Shown one piece after another: positions 17,801 through 26,445 of a stretch of 64,000 nucleotides of DNA. The DNA lies in NCBI RefSeq assembly GCF_000425585.1, contig NZ_KE384398.1:88186-152185 (forward strand), written 5' to 3'. This stretch comes from Terrimonas ferruginea DSM 30193. GTDB taxonomy: Bacteria; Bacteroidota; Bacteroidia; Chitinophagales; Chitinophagaceae. The notes beneath the pieces were generated by a model. It worked only from the letters and a program-made list of their open reading frames with translations, was not told where the DNA came from and searched no databases. The first letter of the stretch is position 1; each line of letters begins with the position of its first letter. The position numbers and the translations under genes are program-made.

Positions 17801-18727
17801 GCTTTCATGGAAAAACAAAAACACCAGATCGACTATATCACGGCCAATGCCGGAAAGCTGGAAATTGGTCCTTTGGATATCGACCGTTTTGTCAAAGACA
17901 CGATACTGGACCTGGGCACAATCCGGTTATCGGATGCATTCCTGTATAATTTCCGGGACAAACGATTGCCGATGCGCATGGATATCGTAAGACCATTGCC
18001 GGTTGATCAATTGACACAGATCGGTACAAAATTCCGCGCAGACTCGCTGGTGATTGCCAACAGCCGTGTATTGTATGAAGAATTAAACGAGAAAACAGGT
18101 AAAAGCGGCCTTATCCGCGTTGGAGACCTCAATGCCACACTGACGCATCTACGCAACTTTGATCTTGGTGAACAAGACAGCCTTGTAATACATGCCAATG
18201 GCCGGCTCGAAGACAGCATTGCCATTCACTTACAATTAAAAGAATCCTATACCGATACGCTTTCCGGGTTCCGCATGCAATTGCAGATGGGACCTGCGGA
18301 TTTGACTATCCTCAATCCCGTGCTGGCACCGCTGGCATCCGCAGAATTAAAATCGGGTCACCTCGATTCCCTGACCATGCAGGTTAACGGGCGTGAATAT
18401 TTAGCTTACGGAGAAATGTACATGCATTACCGCAACCTGCGCATTCGGATACTGAAAAAAGGAAACCCGGATAAGAAATCATTCCTTTCCAGCGTAATGA
18501 GCGGACTTGCCAACGCATTTGTGGTGAAAAAAAATAATGACTCCCGCAAAGGCGTGGTATTCTTCAGCCGCCACCGCGAACGCTCTGCCATCAACTACCT
18601 GGTGAAGATTACACTCAGCGGCGTAACCAGCAGTGTGGGCGCCCGCAGCAATAAAAAACAAACGAAACGCTACCAGCAGACACTGAAGGAAAAACAACTG
18701 GCTCCCGTAGAAGACGCAACAAAATAG
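14861..18727 (+). CDS. Giant AsmA-like membrane-anchored protein
   Basis: The 1288-residue product has one N-terminal membrane helix (residues about 10-33), then a very long beta-rich region with many short repeats of the form polar-x-hydrophobic-x. The opening, with SNGKLHLKVRKFKFNWFSKKMELENAVF just after the helix, resembles the start of AsmA/DUF748-type envelope proteins, which span the periplasm and are linked to lipid transport or outer membrane assembly. The likely start is TTG at 14861, since no ATG or GTG precedes the membrane helix. The C-terminus is basic (RSNKKQTKRYQQTLKEKQ). The gene is monocistronic; the function is inferred only from layout. Confidence 0.75.
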   Translation: MNAKARSRKILKVLAWIIGTLVALAVSFHFWFVNHAEEIIENLVSSQSNGKLHLKVRKFKFNWFSKKMELENAVFYSTDTATSSAAYQFDVERLQVEVKAVFPILFEKKILIDSLRLVNPHVTVTKLRNVQRDTTSGNDISIPKEMGRVYNSIQDALSVLKVKRFQIENGRFSLYNRMRPEQQPVEISKIFFNLDNLQVADTNTTNAAQKIFFSDNISLSTHNQDIALPDGIHRLAFKNFRINVLRKLVELDSCTVSASRQDSSGNSFRVFFEKLKLTNIDFDTLYHSEVIKADSVYCFRPRFRLDVQLPDRKKGGTTKPPPSLNEIVQQLTGDMQLAFVIVEDGSFDINTMRAGRPSSFTSEHNNFEITGLRVQQRAKRPLSVDGFKMGIRNFENFLRDSTYSIQFDSILFNNNRISLSNFSYRELTNNRTINTLTVPQLELQGLSWDNLVLEQQLMAERVTLYKPSIRYHVRNNPGKSQNIFDVLSGLGEMMQLSNLHLIEGQVSLVFPNKSELELERATLHIAGRDLVNSKQLKGIQQSVTRLDFAKGRLHVGPVTALLQGVQFTGETNHLRADVLEVTDISKAKIKASGVNIRTLVIDDKLQQTRIEGISWDSAVLNLPLGRRSTPQEKGEGFILRDVDGRRTRVFASDDTRQLEVYFKHIGAASFSSGKRRHFRIKALDAAGGNLRYRHGAASLEMDRFDLRDGEPSHFQSIRYQRSRTYDTIIASIPMVQLVPDIDAFFRGDIGASAITLDRPTFFWHASDHDTLTSTQETGWPLPDTRINSLKIIQPTLSLQYEQAGKNFQLEWEGKDPRNYLQLEDIVSDETNTSFSARTIQFLVNGFTVAGPSGRRYHAGSGEIDAKLSNLHYRELEGNDIEWEGQLDQLNARNFTIDSIGKKNATLQIKTASLSGLRVDAASILKLTELIQKNKEFRLSNFTGTYQDSGVNWNWYNTAYDKRSRLLSLDSFRYQPAPEKEAFMEKQKHQIDYITANAGKLEIGPLDIDRFVKDTILDLGTIRLSDAFLYNFRDKRLPMRMDIVRPLPVDQLTQIGTKFRADSLVIANSRVLYEELNEKTGKSGLIRVGDLNATLTHLRNFDLGEQDSLVIHANGRLEDSIAIHLQLKESYTDTLSGFRMQLQMGPADLTILNPVLAPLASAELKSGHLDSLTMQVNGREYLAYGEMYMHYRNLRIRILKKGNPDKKSFLSSVMSGLANAFVVKKNNDSRKGVVFFSRHRERSAINYLVKITLSGVTSSVGARSNKKQTKRYQQTLKEKQLAPVEDATK

Positions 18728-18825
18728 TAAAGATAAAAATTGACCTGCCGCTGTCTTTTCAACACTTTTTTATTTTACCTTCACAGTAAATAGTTGTTTA
18801 ACTAACTAATTTTAAGCATAGCTGT

Positions 18826-21198
18826 ATGAAAAGAAATATCAAAAAAGTAGCTGTGTTAGGCAGTGGTGTAATGGGTTCACGTATTGCGTGTCATTTCGCC
18901 GGCGTGGGGCTTCAGGTATTGTTGCTCGACATTGCACCGCAGGGCGCGCAGACAACCGCTGAAAAAAACAAACTCGTCAATGATGCACTGACGGCTGCCA
19001 TCAAAAGCAATCCCTCTCCCGTATATACAAAGGACGTGGTGAAAAAAATCACCACCGGCAACTTTGAAGACAACATGAAAGATATTGCAGGTTGCGACTG
19101 GATCATCGAAGTGGTGGTGGAGCGCCTGGATATCAAACAACAGATATATGACCAGGTAGAGAAATACCGGAAGCCCGGCACACTGATCACTTCCAATACA
19201 TCAGGTATTCCCATTCACCTGATGGCTGAAGGACGCAGCGAAGATTTCCGCCGTCATTTCTGCGGCACACACTTTTTCAATCCGCCGCGTTACCTGCGTT
19301 TGCTTGAAATCATTCCTACCCCTTCCACCGATCCCGAAGTTGTATCATTCCTGATGGAGTACGGTGATATTATTTTAGGTAAAACAACGGTTCTTTGCAA
19401 AGACACACCAGCCTTTATCGCCAACCGCATTGGCGTATACAGCATCATGGCCATCTTCGGACTCGTTGATAAATTAGGTTTGACGATCGATGAAGTAGAT
19501 GCACTTACCGGTCCGGCAATCGGCCGCCCAAAATCTGCCACTTTCCGCACGGCTGATGTGGTAGGCATCGATACGCTGGTAAAAGTAGCCAAAGGTGTAC
19601 AGGACAATTGCCCGGACGACGAAGCACGCGACACCTTTACCATTCCCGCATGGCTGGACAAAGTAGTAGAAAATAAATGGCTGGGCGATAAGACCAAACA
19701 GGGCTTCTTCAAAAAAATGCCTCCCGGTGCCGACGGCAAAAAAGATATTCATGTACTCAATCTTTCCACGCTTGAGTACGAACCCCGGCAAAAACCAAAA
19801 TTCGCAACGGTAGAAGCAGGCAAGCCCATCGAAGACCTGGCACAACGCCTGAAAGTATTGGTAGCCGGTACGGATAAAGCCGGTGAGTTCTACCGACAGT
19901 TCCACTACTCTCTTTTCTCTTACATTTCTTTCCGCATTCCCGAAATCAGCGATGAATTGTATCGCGTGGATGATGCGATGATGGCGGGCTTTGGCTGGGA
20001 GATCGGCGCGTTTGAAAGCTGGGATGTATTAGGTGTAAAGAAAACGGTGGAAGCCATGAAAGCCGCGGGTTATGCCGTAGCACCCTGGGTCGGGGAAATG
20101 CTCGATGCAGGCCATCAACGTTTTTATAAAGTAGAGAACGGCAAGAAACTCGCTTACGACCCTGCCAGTAAATCATACAAGGCATTGCCCGGTGGTGAAT
20201 CCTTCCTCGTGTTAAGCAACTTCCAGGATAAAATTGTCTGGAAAAATAATAGCTGCAAATTGTACGATATCGGTGACGGTGTGCTCGGTATTCAATGGAA
20301 TACAAAAATGGGCAGCATCGGCGGTGACGTACTGAGTGGCATACAGGCCGGCATCGAAAAAGCAGAGAAAGAATTTAAAGGACTGGTGATCGGCAACGAA
20401 GGTCCCAACTTCTCCGCCGGTGCCAATGTGGGCATGATCTTCATGCTGGCCATCGAACAGGAATACGATGAGCTGGATATGGCCATCCGGCTTTTCCAGA
20501 ACACCATGATGCGCGCACGTTATTCTTCCGTGCCCGTAGTGGTGGCCCCGCACGGACTGGCATTGGGTGGTGCATGCGAACTGAGCCTGCATGCCGACAA
20601 AGTATGTGCAGCCGCCGAAACCTATACCGGTCTGGTGGAATTGGGCGTAGGACTTATTCCCGGCGGTGGCGGTACAAAAGAATTTGTGTTGCGTGCGGCG
20701 GATGAAATGCACGAAGACGAACCAGACACCATCACATTGAAAAACCGTTTCCTGACCATCGCTACGGCCAAAGTGGCTACTTCGGCAGCGGAAGGGTTTA
20801 ATATCGGCGTATACAGAAAAGGACTCGACGAAGTGGTGATGAACCAGGGACGCCGTATTGCAGAAGCAAAAAAATCGGTCATCGAAATATATGACAGCGG
20901 ATACGTGACACCTGTTCAGCGCAAAGACGTAAAAGTGCTGGGCCGTTCGGCGCTCGGAGCTTTGCTCGCGGGTATCAATGGTATGTGGCGCGCCAATTAC
21001 GCTACCGACCACGATGCATTTGTAGCACGCAAACTCGCCTACGTTATGTGCGGCGGCGACCTCAGCGAACCCAGCTTTGTAAGCGAACAATACCTGCTCG
21101 ATCTCGAACGCGAAGCATTCCTTTCCCTCTGCGGCGAAAAGAAAACGCTGGAAAGAATCCAGAGCGTGTTGAAGAGCGGCAAACCGGTGAGGAACTGA
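18826..21198 (+). CDS. Fused 3-hydroxyacyl-CoA dehydrogenase / enoyl-CoA hydratase
   Basis: This 790-residue protein catalyses two successive steps of fatty acid beta-oxidation: hydration of enoyl-CoA and oxidation of 3-hydroxyacyl-CoA. The NAD-binding domain comes first (GSGVMGS, Gly12/14/17), followed by dehydrogenase C-terminal domains to about residue 440. The crotonase domain follows at roughly 465-680, with the oxyanion motif LALGGACELSLHAD and GLIPGGGGTKEF. This order is the reverse of E. coli FadB and matches Bacillus FadN (YusL). The thiolase partner is not adjacent; a 9-mer array follows directly. Confidence 0.92.
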   Translation: MKRNIKKVAVLGSGVMGSRIACHFAGVGLQVLLLDIAPQGAQTTAEKNKLVNDALTAAIKSNPSPVYTKDVVKKITTGNFEDNMKDIAGCDWIIEVVVERLDIKQQIYDQVEKYRKPGTLITSNTSGIPIHLMAEGRSEDFRRHFCGTHFFNPPRYLRLLEIIPTPSTDPEVVSFLMEYGDIILGKTTVLCKDTPAFIANRIGVYSIMAIFGLVDKLGLTIDEVDALTGPAIGRPKSATFRTADVVGIDTLVKVAKGVQDNCPDDEARDTFTIPAWLDKVVENKWLGDKTKQGFFKKMPPGADGKKDIHVLNLSTLEYEPRQKPKFATVEAGKPIEDLAQRLKVLVAGTDKAGEFYRQFHYSLFSYISFRIPEISDELYRVDDAMMAGFGWEIGAFESWDVLGVKKTVEAMKAAGYAVAPWVGEMLDAGHQRFYKVENGKKLAYDPASKSYKALPGGESFLVLSNFQDKIVWKNNSCKLYDIGDGVLGIQWNTKMGSIGGDVLSGIQAGIEKAEKEFKGLVIGNEGPNFSAGANVGMIFMLAIEQEYDELDMAIRLFQNTMMRARYSSVPVVVAPHGLALGGACELSLHADKVCAAAETYTGLVELGVGLIPGGGGTKEFVLRAADEMHEDEPDTITLKNRFLTIATAKVATSAAEGFNIGVYRKGLDEVVMNQGRRIAEAKKSVIEIYDSGYVTPVQRKDVKVLGRSALGALLAGINGMWRANYATDHDAFVARKLAYVMCGGDLSEPSFVSEQYLLDLEREAFLSLCGEKKTLERIQSVLKSGKPVRN

Positions 21199-21370
21199 GT
21201 GAATGGTGAATGGTCAATCGTGAATCGTCAATCGTGAATCGTCAATAGTTTCTTCAATCCGTTGCTGGTATTAACACCAACAACAGAACTTAATACTTAT
21301 TACTTAATACTTATTACTTAACGCTTACAAAGGCTGTTCACCTTACGCCTTAGGCCGAAGCTTCGGCCTT
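21199..21370 (+). repeat. Composite intergenic repeat region
   Basis: Three repeat types follow one another after the stop at 21198: a 9-mer GTSAATSGT array (21199-21249), a TTACTTAATACTTA-type array (about 21285-21325), and words of the form CACCTTACGCCTTA leading into the palindrome GGCCGAAGCTTCGGCC (21353-21368). The same three parts recur in the same order at 27041-27266. Confidence 0.85.
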
Positions 21371-21388
21371 ATACCTTCAACCTTCATT

Positions 21389-21754
21389 ATGAACTGTACT
21401 GTCACCGACTTCAGCACCGACTCACGCAGCTACCGCATCAGCGGGATCACCGAAACGGAATTTAATAACAGTCTCGAACTGTTCCTGGCGGCGCGGGATC
21501 TGAAATATAAAAGTGATAAGGCCGGCATGAAATTGTATGCCCGGGGAAACCTGGTGCTGCGTATACTGGTGGGCGTATTTGTAAAATACTTCCGCGTAGG
21601 GGTGACGGGAAAGCGAATAGACGAGCAGACTTTTGAAGTAACGCTGAAGCGCCCCATGAACTTTTTTGTTTCCGGCGGTTTGATTGGGATAAAATCGTCG
21701 CGGAAAGAATTTGACACCCTGGCCGAAGATTTCAAAAATCATTTCACGCGGTAA
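21389..21754 (+). CDS. Small protein of unknown function
   Basis: The 121-residue protein has no signal peptide. A hydrophobic segment at about residues 55-68 (LVLRILVGVFVKYFRVGV) and a Gly-rich patch near residue 95 (FFVSGGLIGI) stand out. The calculated charge looks basic. It lies 14 bases upstream of the metzincin-type protease gene and is likely cotranscribed with it. I do not recognise the family. Confidence 0.65.
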   Translation: MNCTVTDFSTDSRSYRISGITETEFNNSLELFLAARDLKYKSDKAGMKLYARGNLVLRILVGVFVKYFRVGVTGKRIDEQTFEVTLKRPMNFFVSGGLIGIKSSRKEFDTLAEDFKNHFTR

Positions 21755-21768
21755 ATTAACCAGTCTCT

Positions 21769-22422
21769 ATGGGCATTGTGGAACTCACAGATACAACACT
21801 GTTGATATCGTCCCATATCATCCTCTACGGGAGCGCGGCTAATGAAGAGCTGGCCGAACGGATCAGGCGCGAGATCCATAACATGTGGAACGAACCACAG
21901 GCCCGCATCCACCGCAAAGGCCAATTACTCGCTGTACATTTTCAGATCACCGCACAATACCGCGCCGATATCCGGCCCGAAGAAGTGCTGGGTAACGATG
22001 ATCCGCGTAATAATTATTTCCGTGTGGAACCGGAAGCCGCCGGTAATATTTCTTTTGTGGATGGCCTCGGATGTAATACCGGTTACTTTTTACTGGAAAA
22101 TTTATACGAAGGCTCCACCACCGCGGCGCATGAATATGGCCACACGCTGGGACTACCGCATCCGCATAATGTGGATTATCGCGGCAAAGGCGTGCCGGGC
22201 ATCATGTACCCGCGCGGCACCTGGGTAGACCCGGCCTTTCAATACGATCCGCAACAATCTCCCGGTAAAAAAGGCGGCACGCTTTATCCCATTCACCGGC
22301 GCGTGCGGCAGGAAGATATCGACGATCTCAAACTACACCGTTTGCCGTTCCAGGACGGCCAGGCCGTCCTCGGCGAATTCTCCAGCATCTGGCATCCTTC
22401 ACCGTTCACAGGAGAAGAATAA
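21769..22422 (+). CDS. Metzincin-type zinc metalloprotease
   Basis: The 217-residue protein carries the full metzincin zinc motif HEYGHTLGLPH: ligands His121, His125 and His131, catalytic Glu122. It is followed by a Met-turn candidate at Met146 in PGIMYPRG. Matrixins (M10) and related families share this layout. No signal peptide is visible; the protein begins MGIVELTDTTLLISSHI. It would therefore act in the cytoplasm or leave by an unusual route, which is unexpected for this class. The upstream 121-residue protein may be its partner. Confidence 0.8.
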   Translation: MGIVELTDTTLLISSHIILYGSAANEELAERIRREIHNMWNEPQARIHRKGQLLAVHFQITAQYRADIRPEEVLGNDDPRNNYFRVEPEAAGNISFVDGLGCNTGYFLLENLYEGSTTAAHEYGHTLGLPHPHNVDYRGKGVPGIMYPRGTWVDPAFQYDPQQSPGKKGGTLYPIHRRVRQEDIDDLKLHRLPFQDGQAVLGEFSSIWHPSPFTGEE

Positions 22423-22451
22423 CCGTTTACCTATAATATTGCTTTTTTCTA

Positions 22452-22480
22452 TTGCGTCTGGCCGCTTTTCTCTATTTTTC
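22452..22480 (+). promoter_or_regulatory. Promoter of the ABC exporter operon
   Basis: TTG at 22452-22454 and TATTTTTC at 22473-22480 are 18 bases apart. This fits the Bacteroidota arrangement of -33 TTG and -7 TAnnTTTG, with one mismatch in the last base. The ATG lies 28 bases further down. Confidence 0.45.
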
Positions 22481-22507
22481 GGTTCCATACGCTAAACTTC
22501 TTTTTTC

Positions 22508-23419
22508 ATGTCTGTATTAAGTGTTCAGCAAATCAGCAAGAACTATGGTGCCGTCAAAGCGCTCAACAATGTGAGCTTTGAAGTGCCCCAGGGTTCTGTT
22601 TACGGCATTCTTGGTCCCAATGGAAGTGGTAAGACCACGCTGTTGGGTATTGTGATGGATGTATTGAAAGCCTCGGGTGGACAATTCCGCTGGAATGGCC
22701 AGCCCGGTGATGCCGATCAACGTAAAAGGATCGGCACCTTACTCGAAACGCCGAATTTCTATAGCTATCTCAGCGCCGAAAAAAACCTCGAAATTGCCGC
22801 CCGCATCAAAGAACGTGGGCTCGATGATATCGACCGGGTATTGCAGATGGTGAACCTGCATCAACGCAGAACTTCCAAGTTCAATACTTATTCATTAGGG
22901 ATGAAACAGCGCCTCGCGATCGCTTCGGCATTGCTGGGCGATCCGGATATCCTGGTATTCGATGAGCCTACCAACGGCCTCGATCCTGCGGGGATCGCGG
23001 AGATCCGCGAGCTGATCATCGAGCTGAACCGCCAGGGCAAGACCATCATCATGGCCAGCCACATTCTTGATGAAGTGGAGCGCGTGTGTACACACGTAAC
23101 CATCATTCAGAAAGGCGTGCTGAAAACCAGCGGCACGGTGCAGGAAGTACTGTCAGCATCCGGTGAAACGGATGTGCTGGTTGAAATCGCCGCAGACGAT
23201 GCAACGGCTCTCGAAACAATCATCAGACAGTTCCCGGGTGTGAAAGATGTAAAAGTGATCGGACAGGTATTGAGCGTATTGTGCACCGAGAACGTCAACT
23301 CCGGACAGCTCAATAAATATTGTTTTGAAAAAGGCGTAGTGCTGACACAGCTCAACATGAAAAAGAAAAATCTCGAAACCCGTTTCCTCGAGATCACCGG
23401 CAAACAAAGCGACCGTTAA
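22508..23419 (+). CDS. ABC exporter, ATP-binding subunit
   Basis: A 303-residue ATPase with Walker A GPNGSGKT at residues 36-43, the signature loop in the form YSLGMKQRLA, Walker B ILVFDEPTNGLDP and a switch histidine in ASHILDEVE. The C-terminal 80 residues form the small extra domain found in BcrA-type exporters of the ABC-2 class. The permease gene follows after 26 bases. Substrates of this class range from lipids to peptide antibiotics, and nothing here decides among them. Confidence 0.93.
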   Translation: MSVLSVQQISKNYGAVKALNNVSFEVPQGSVYGILGPNGSGKTTLLGIVMDVLKASGGQFRWNGQPGDADQRKRIGTLLETPNFYSYLSAEKNLEIAARIKERGLDDIDRVLQMVNLHQRRTSKFNTYSLGMKQRLAIASALLGDPDILVFDEPTNGLDPAGIAEIRELIIELNRQGKTIIMASHILDEVERVCTHVTIIQKGVLKTSGTVQEVLSASGETDVLVEIAADDATALETIIRQFPGVKDVKVIGQVLSVLCTENVNSGQLNKYCFEKGVVLTQLNMKKKNLETRFLEITGKQSDR

Positions 23420-23445
23420 TTTTTATCCTTCCAAAGCTCAAGGCT

Positions 23446-24261
23446 ATGTTGAAACTCTTTAAGATCGAATGGCTCAAAATAAATACTTACCGGACATTCT
23501 GGGTATTGTTCGGCACGTTCGTCGTATTCTTTCCGCTGACGGTATTCTTCTCCGCCAGTAAATACATGGAACAAACGTCTGGAGCGCGGGGAAGCGGCCC
23601 CAATCCCGAGGATCTGGCGAAAGCCCTGATCGGCGCACCTTTCGTATTTCCAAAGATCTGGCAAACCTCCGCCTGGTTTGGTGGTCATTTCTTTGTGATC
23701 ATCGGGATGCTGTTTGTGATGCTCATCACCAATGAAGTGCAGTACCGTACGCATCGGCAGAATATCATCGACGGCTGGAGCCGTCTGGACTTTCTGCGCG
23801 CCAAAGCATCGGTGATGTTCTTCTTTGTCATTGCGGCAACCCTGCTCGTATTTATTACAGGTATTATTACGGGGCTGGCTTTCTCCGCTCCGGGAGCCGA
23901 CCTGTTCGAAGACGTACACTACGTAGCTTATTTTGCATTAATGGCCTTCCACTATCTTTTAATTGGATTTTTTATCGCTATCTTGGTAAAGCGTACAGGA
24001 CTGGCCGTGATCGTTTATTTCATCTCTGTATATGTGATCGATGGATTGTTGTGGTTGCTGCTGACCATACGGGGAAACCAGATGGGATACTTCCTTCCCT
24101 TCGAAACGGTGGATGCATTGATCCCTAGTCCGTTTACGCCTGAAATGATGAAGCTTCGTACCGTTGCTGATTACACCTTACTGATCTCTACAGCCGTGTA
24201 CGTTTCTCTTTTCACTTATCTCATTGTTAACCGCTTTAAAAACGCCGACCTGAAGACCTGA
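23446..24261 (+). CDS. ABC-2 type permease
   Basis: A 271-residue membrane protein with about six transmembrane segments, starting FWVLFGTFVVFFPLTVFF near residue 19. A large loop follows the first helix and contains EDLAKALIGAPFVFPK. It is the membrane partner of the ATPase encoded just upstream. A lipoprotein gene follows 30 bases later and may belong to the same unit. Confidence 0.88.
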   Translation: MLKLFKIEWLKINTYRTFWVLFGTFVVFFPLTVFFSASKYMEQTSGARGSGPNPEDLAKALIGAPFVFPKIWQTSAWFGGHFFVIIGMLFVMLITNEVQYRTHRQNIIDGWSRLDFLRAKASVMFFFVIAATLLVFITGIITGLAFSAPGADLFEDVHYVAYFALMAFHYLLIGFFIAILVKRTGLAVIVYFISVYVIDGLLWLLLTIRGNQMGYFLPFETVDALIPSPFTPEMMKLRTVADYTLLISTAVYVSLFTYLIVNRFKNADLKT

Positions 24262-24291
24262 GTATGTTATTGTTCACCTAAACGTCATAAC

Positions 24292-24852
24292 ATGAAAGTG
24301 TCATTCTCTAACGGTTTGCCTCTGCTATTATTATTACTGGCCTGTAATAGCCAGGAAGCAGGCAGCAACAAAGACAAAAGCGGCGACAGCACGGCCACCA
24401 TCGCTCCGGCTCCACCACCAGCCAACAAGATCACGTTCCACGACGATACCGCGCAGGTAGAAACAACCGCCTGGAACATCAATCTTTTTGGTAAAAACAA
24501 TGAAAACGGTATTGCCCTCAACATCACCAGTGAACAGGACAATGGCCGTGCTTCCGTCAATCTCAATGTAAATGGTATTGCACCCGGCACTTATCCCTTC
24601 ACCGCGGGACAAGGTGCACTGCAGGCCATGGGTAAAGCTTACGGTGAATACATGACACCACCCGTGAACGGAAAGCAGGAGCATTATTTTTTCCAGACAG
24701 GTGCGGTTACCATTCAATCCATCGATACGGCCTCCGGTATTCTGCAGGCAAAATTTGAAGGAGAAGCAAAAAGCGACAAGGGCAAAACGATCCGCATCAC
24801 CAATGGGGTGGTGAAAGAAGGTATCGTTAAACACGGAGTGACACGATTCTAG
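24292..24852 (+). CDS. Small lipoprotein of unknown function
   Basis: The 186-residue product has a lipoprotein signal peptide ending at Cys18 (LLLLLLAC), then a Ser/Asp/Lys-rich linker and a Pro/Ala patch (ATIAPAPPPANK). The remaining 130 residues look like a beta-sandwich. I do not recognise the family. It follows the ABC exporter closely, so it may assist that system. Its stop overlaps the end of the convergent epimerase gene by 4 bases. Confidence 0.75.
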   Translation: MKVSFSNGLPLLLLLLACNSQEAGSNKDKSGDSTATIAPAPPPANKITFHDDTAQVETTAWNINLFGKNNENGIALNITSEQDNGRASVNLNVNGIAPGTYPFTAGQGALQAMGKAYGEYMTPPVNGKQEHYFFQTGAVTIQSIDTASGILQAKFEGEAKSDKGKTIRITNGVVKEGIVKHGVTRF

Positions 24853-25781
24853 GATTTTCCCTTGTACAGATCGGCCAGGGCTTCGGACAGTGACGGATGG
24901 TGAAACAAAAAGCCGTCCAGTTGCAGACGGGCACTGCTGACCGTTGTGCTTTTCAATACCTCTACACTCATTTCTCCCAATACGATCTTAAGCAGAAAGG
25001 CTGGTACATGCAATAGGGTAAAATACCGGCCTTTCCTGATTTTACCGATCTCATTGATCAACGTACGGTTATTGACAGGATTGGGCGCTACGGCATTGTA
25101 AGCACCGGAATAATTACCGTTTTCCATCGCGGCCAGGTACATGTTTACCAGGTCGTCGATATGTACCCAACTGACGATTTGTTTACCATTACCCATCACG
25201 GCGCCCACACCAAAGCCGAGTGATTTTTCAAATTGCGGCAACGCACCACCTTTCGTGCTGAGTACAATACCGGTGCGGAGTTTGACCAGTCGTTTTCCCA
25301 GCGACTCCACCGGATCGATAGAAGCTTCCCAGTCTCTGCAGGTATTACCCAGGAAATCGGGATACGGTGGAGCTTCTTCCGAAAAACCACCGGGATTAGG
25401 AATGGTGGGATCCGGTCCGTACCAACCGATGGCCGAAGCGCTGATGACCACTTCTACTTTATTGGGGGTTTCGCGGAGTGCTTTCACCAACAGTGCACTG
25501 CTGTTGACGCGGCTGTCGCGGATTTCGCGTTTGCGCTTTTCCGTCCACCGTTTGTCCGCCACGCCGGCACCGGCCAGGTGTATGATCACGTCGGCAGCGG
25601 CGACTGCTTCGCGGTCGATCTCATTTTTTTCAATATCCCATTTCGCGTAGCGGATACCATTGGCATCATCCTTATCCGCAGCGCGCGACAAGATGATCAC
25701 GGTGTGTTGCCGATCGAGCAGGGCCTTTGTCAGCGCTTTGCCAACCAGACCTGTGCCGCCGGTGATGAGTACAGTGGCCAT
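24849..25781 (-). CDS. TIGR01777-family NAD-dependent epimerase-like protein
   Basis: A 310-residue short-chain dehydrogenase-like protein with the dinucleotide-binding motif GGTGLVG at residues 8-14 and family peptides such as SASAIGWYGP and WVHIDDL. The C-terminal DUF1731-type segment is present (VPAFLLKIVLGEMSVEVLKSTTV). E. coli YfcH and plant SULA/GC1 belong to this family; the substrate is unknown. It stands alone on the minus strand. Confidence 0.9.
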   Translation of the reverse strand: MATVLITGGTGLVGKALTKALLDRQHTVIILSRAADKDDANGIRYAKWDIEKNEIDREAVAAADVIIHLAGAGVADKRWTEKRKREIRDSRVNSSALLVKALRETPNKVEVVISASAIGWYGPDPTIPNPGGFSEEAPPYPDFLGNTCRDWEASIDPVESLGKRLVKLRTGIVLSTKGGALPQFEKSLGFGVGAVMGNGKQIVSWVHIDDLVNMYLAAMENGNYSGAYNAVAPNPVNNRTLINEIGKIRKGRYFTLLHVPAFLLKIVLGEMSVEVLKSTTVSSARLQLDGFLFHHPSLSEALADLYKGKS

Positions 25782-26002
25782 AGAGGGTTCAATTTAAGAG
25801 TATTACTTATATAACGTGCTGATCGGTGGCATGGTTTTTTCTTATCTTAAAAAAAACTCATGGAATAATTGCGCCCTTTTCTAAAGCGATTATTTCCCTT
25901 CGCCGACCGGTTCCGCCTGAGAAGTGAATCAAAAAAGAAACCAAAACCGGTCTTGCGTACGAACACTGTTCCGGATATTCAAACAAAAGCAAGAACAATA
26001 TC

Positions 26003-26428
26003 ATGCTCCTGGTCTTTCTTTGCATAGCTATATTGGCCGGACTGCTCATCTACGGTCTTCTTACCTACAACGATCATAAGAACGTGCGTCAACGGTATTT
26101 CGCTGAGTTGAAAATGGCGGAGAACCGTCTGGCTGCCGCACGCAAAGACTTTGAGTTGCTCGACAAACCTTTGCAGGGATTAATCAGCAAACAATTCGGC
26201 AACCGCATGGCGGAAAATGTGAAGACCGAAACGATCAGTACAGGTATGCCATCGGAATTGTTACTGGTATCATGGGGCGAGCCGGCGCAGGTATCGTACG
26301 CAACGGACGAAATGAATAAGGAAGTATGGTATTACGATCCGTTTACCACACCTGAAAAAGAAACAGCCTATCGTACAGAGATCACCATAGAACAAAACCG
26401 TGTCAGCACCTGGAAAGATCGTAACTGA
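26003..26428 (+). CDS. Single-pass membrane protein of unknown function
   Basis: The 141-residue protein starts with a membrane helix ([20 protein letters not shown]), then a charged helical stretch (residues 25-55) that could form a coiled coil. The C-terminal part ([23 protein letters not shown]) resembles the small beta domain seen in proteins that evaluate outer membrane lipoproteins, but this is weak. It lies 17 bases before the J-domain gene and is probably cotranscribed. No upstream promoter match stood out in 25782-26002. Confidence 0.65.
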   Translation: MLLVFLCIAILAGLLIYGLLTYNDHKNVRQRYFAELKMAENRLAAARKDFELLDKPLQGLISKQFGNRMAENVKTETISTGMPSELLLVSWGEPAQVSYATDEMNKEVWYYDPFTTPEKETAYRTEITIEQNRVSTWKDRN

Positions 26429-26445
26429 CCACGCAATTCCGAACC

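Noticed and set aside
22508..23419. GldA, the gliding motility ABC ATPase
   Set aside because: The permease and lipoprotein neighbours do not look like GldF/GldG, and the C-terminal domain fits the BcrA class better.
25858..26049. A 63-codon minus-strand frame upstream of the small membrane protein gene
   Set aside because: It overlaps the start of a better supported plus-strand gene and has no recognisable features.
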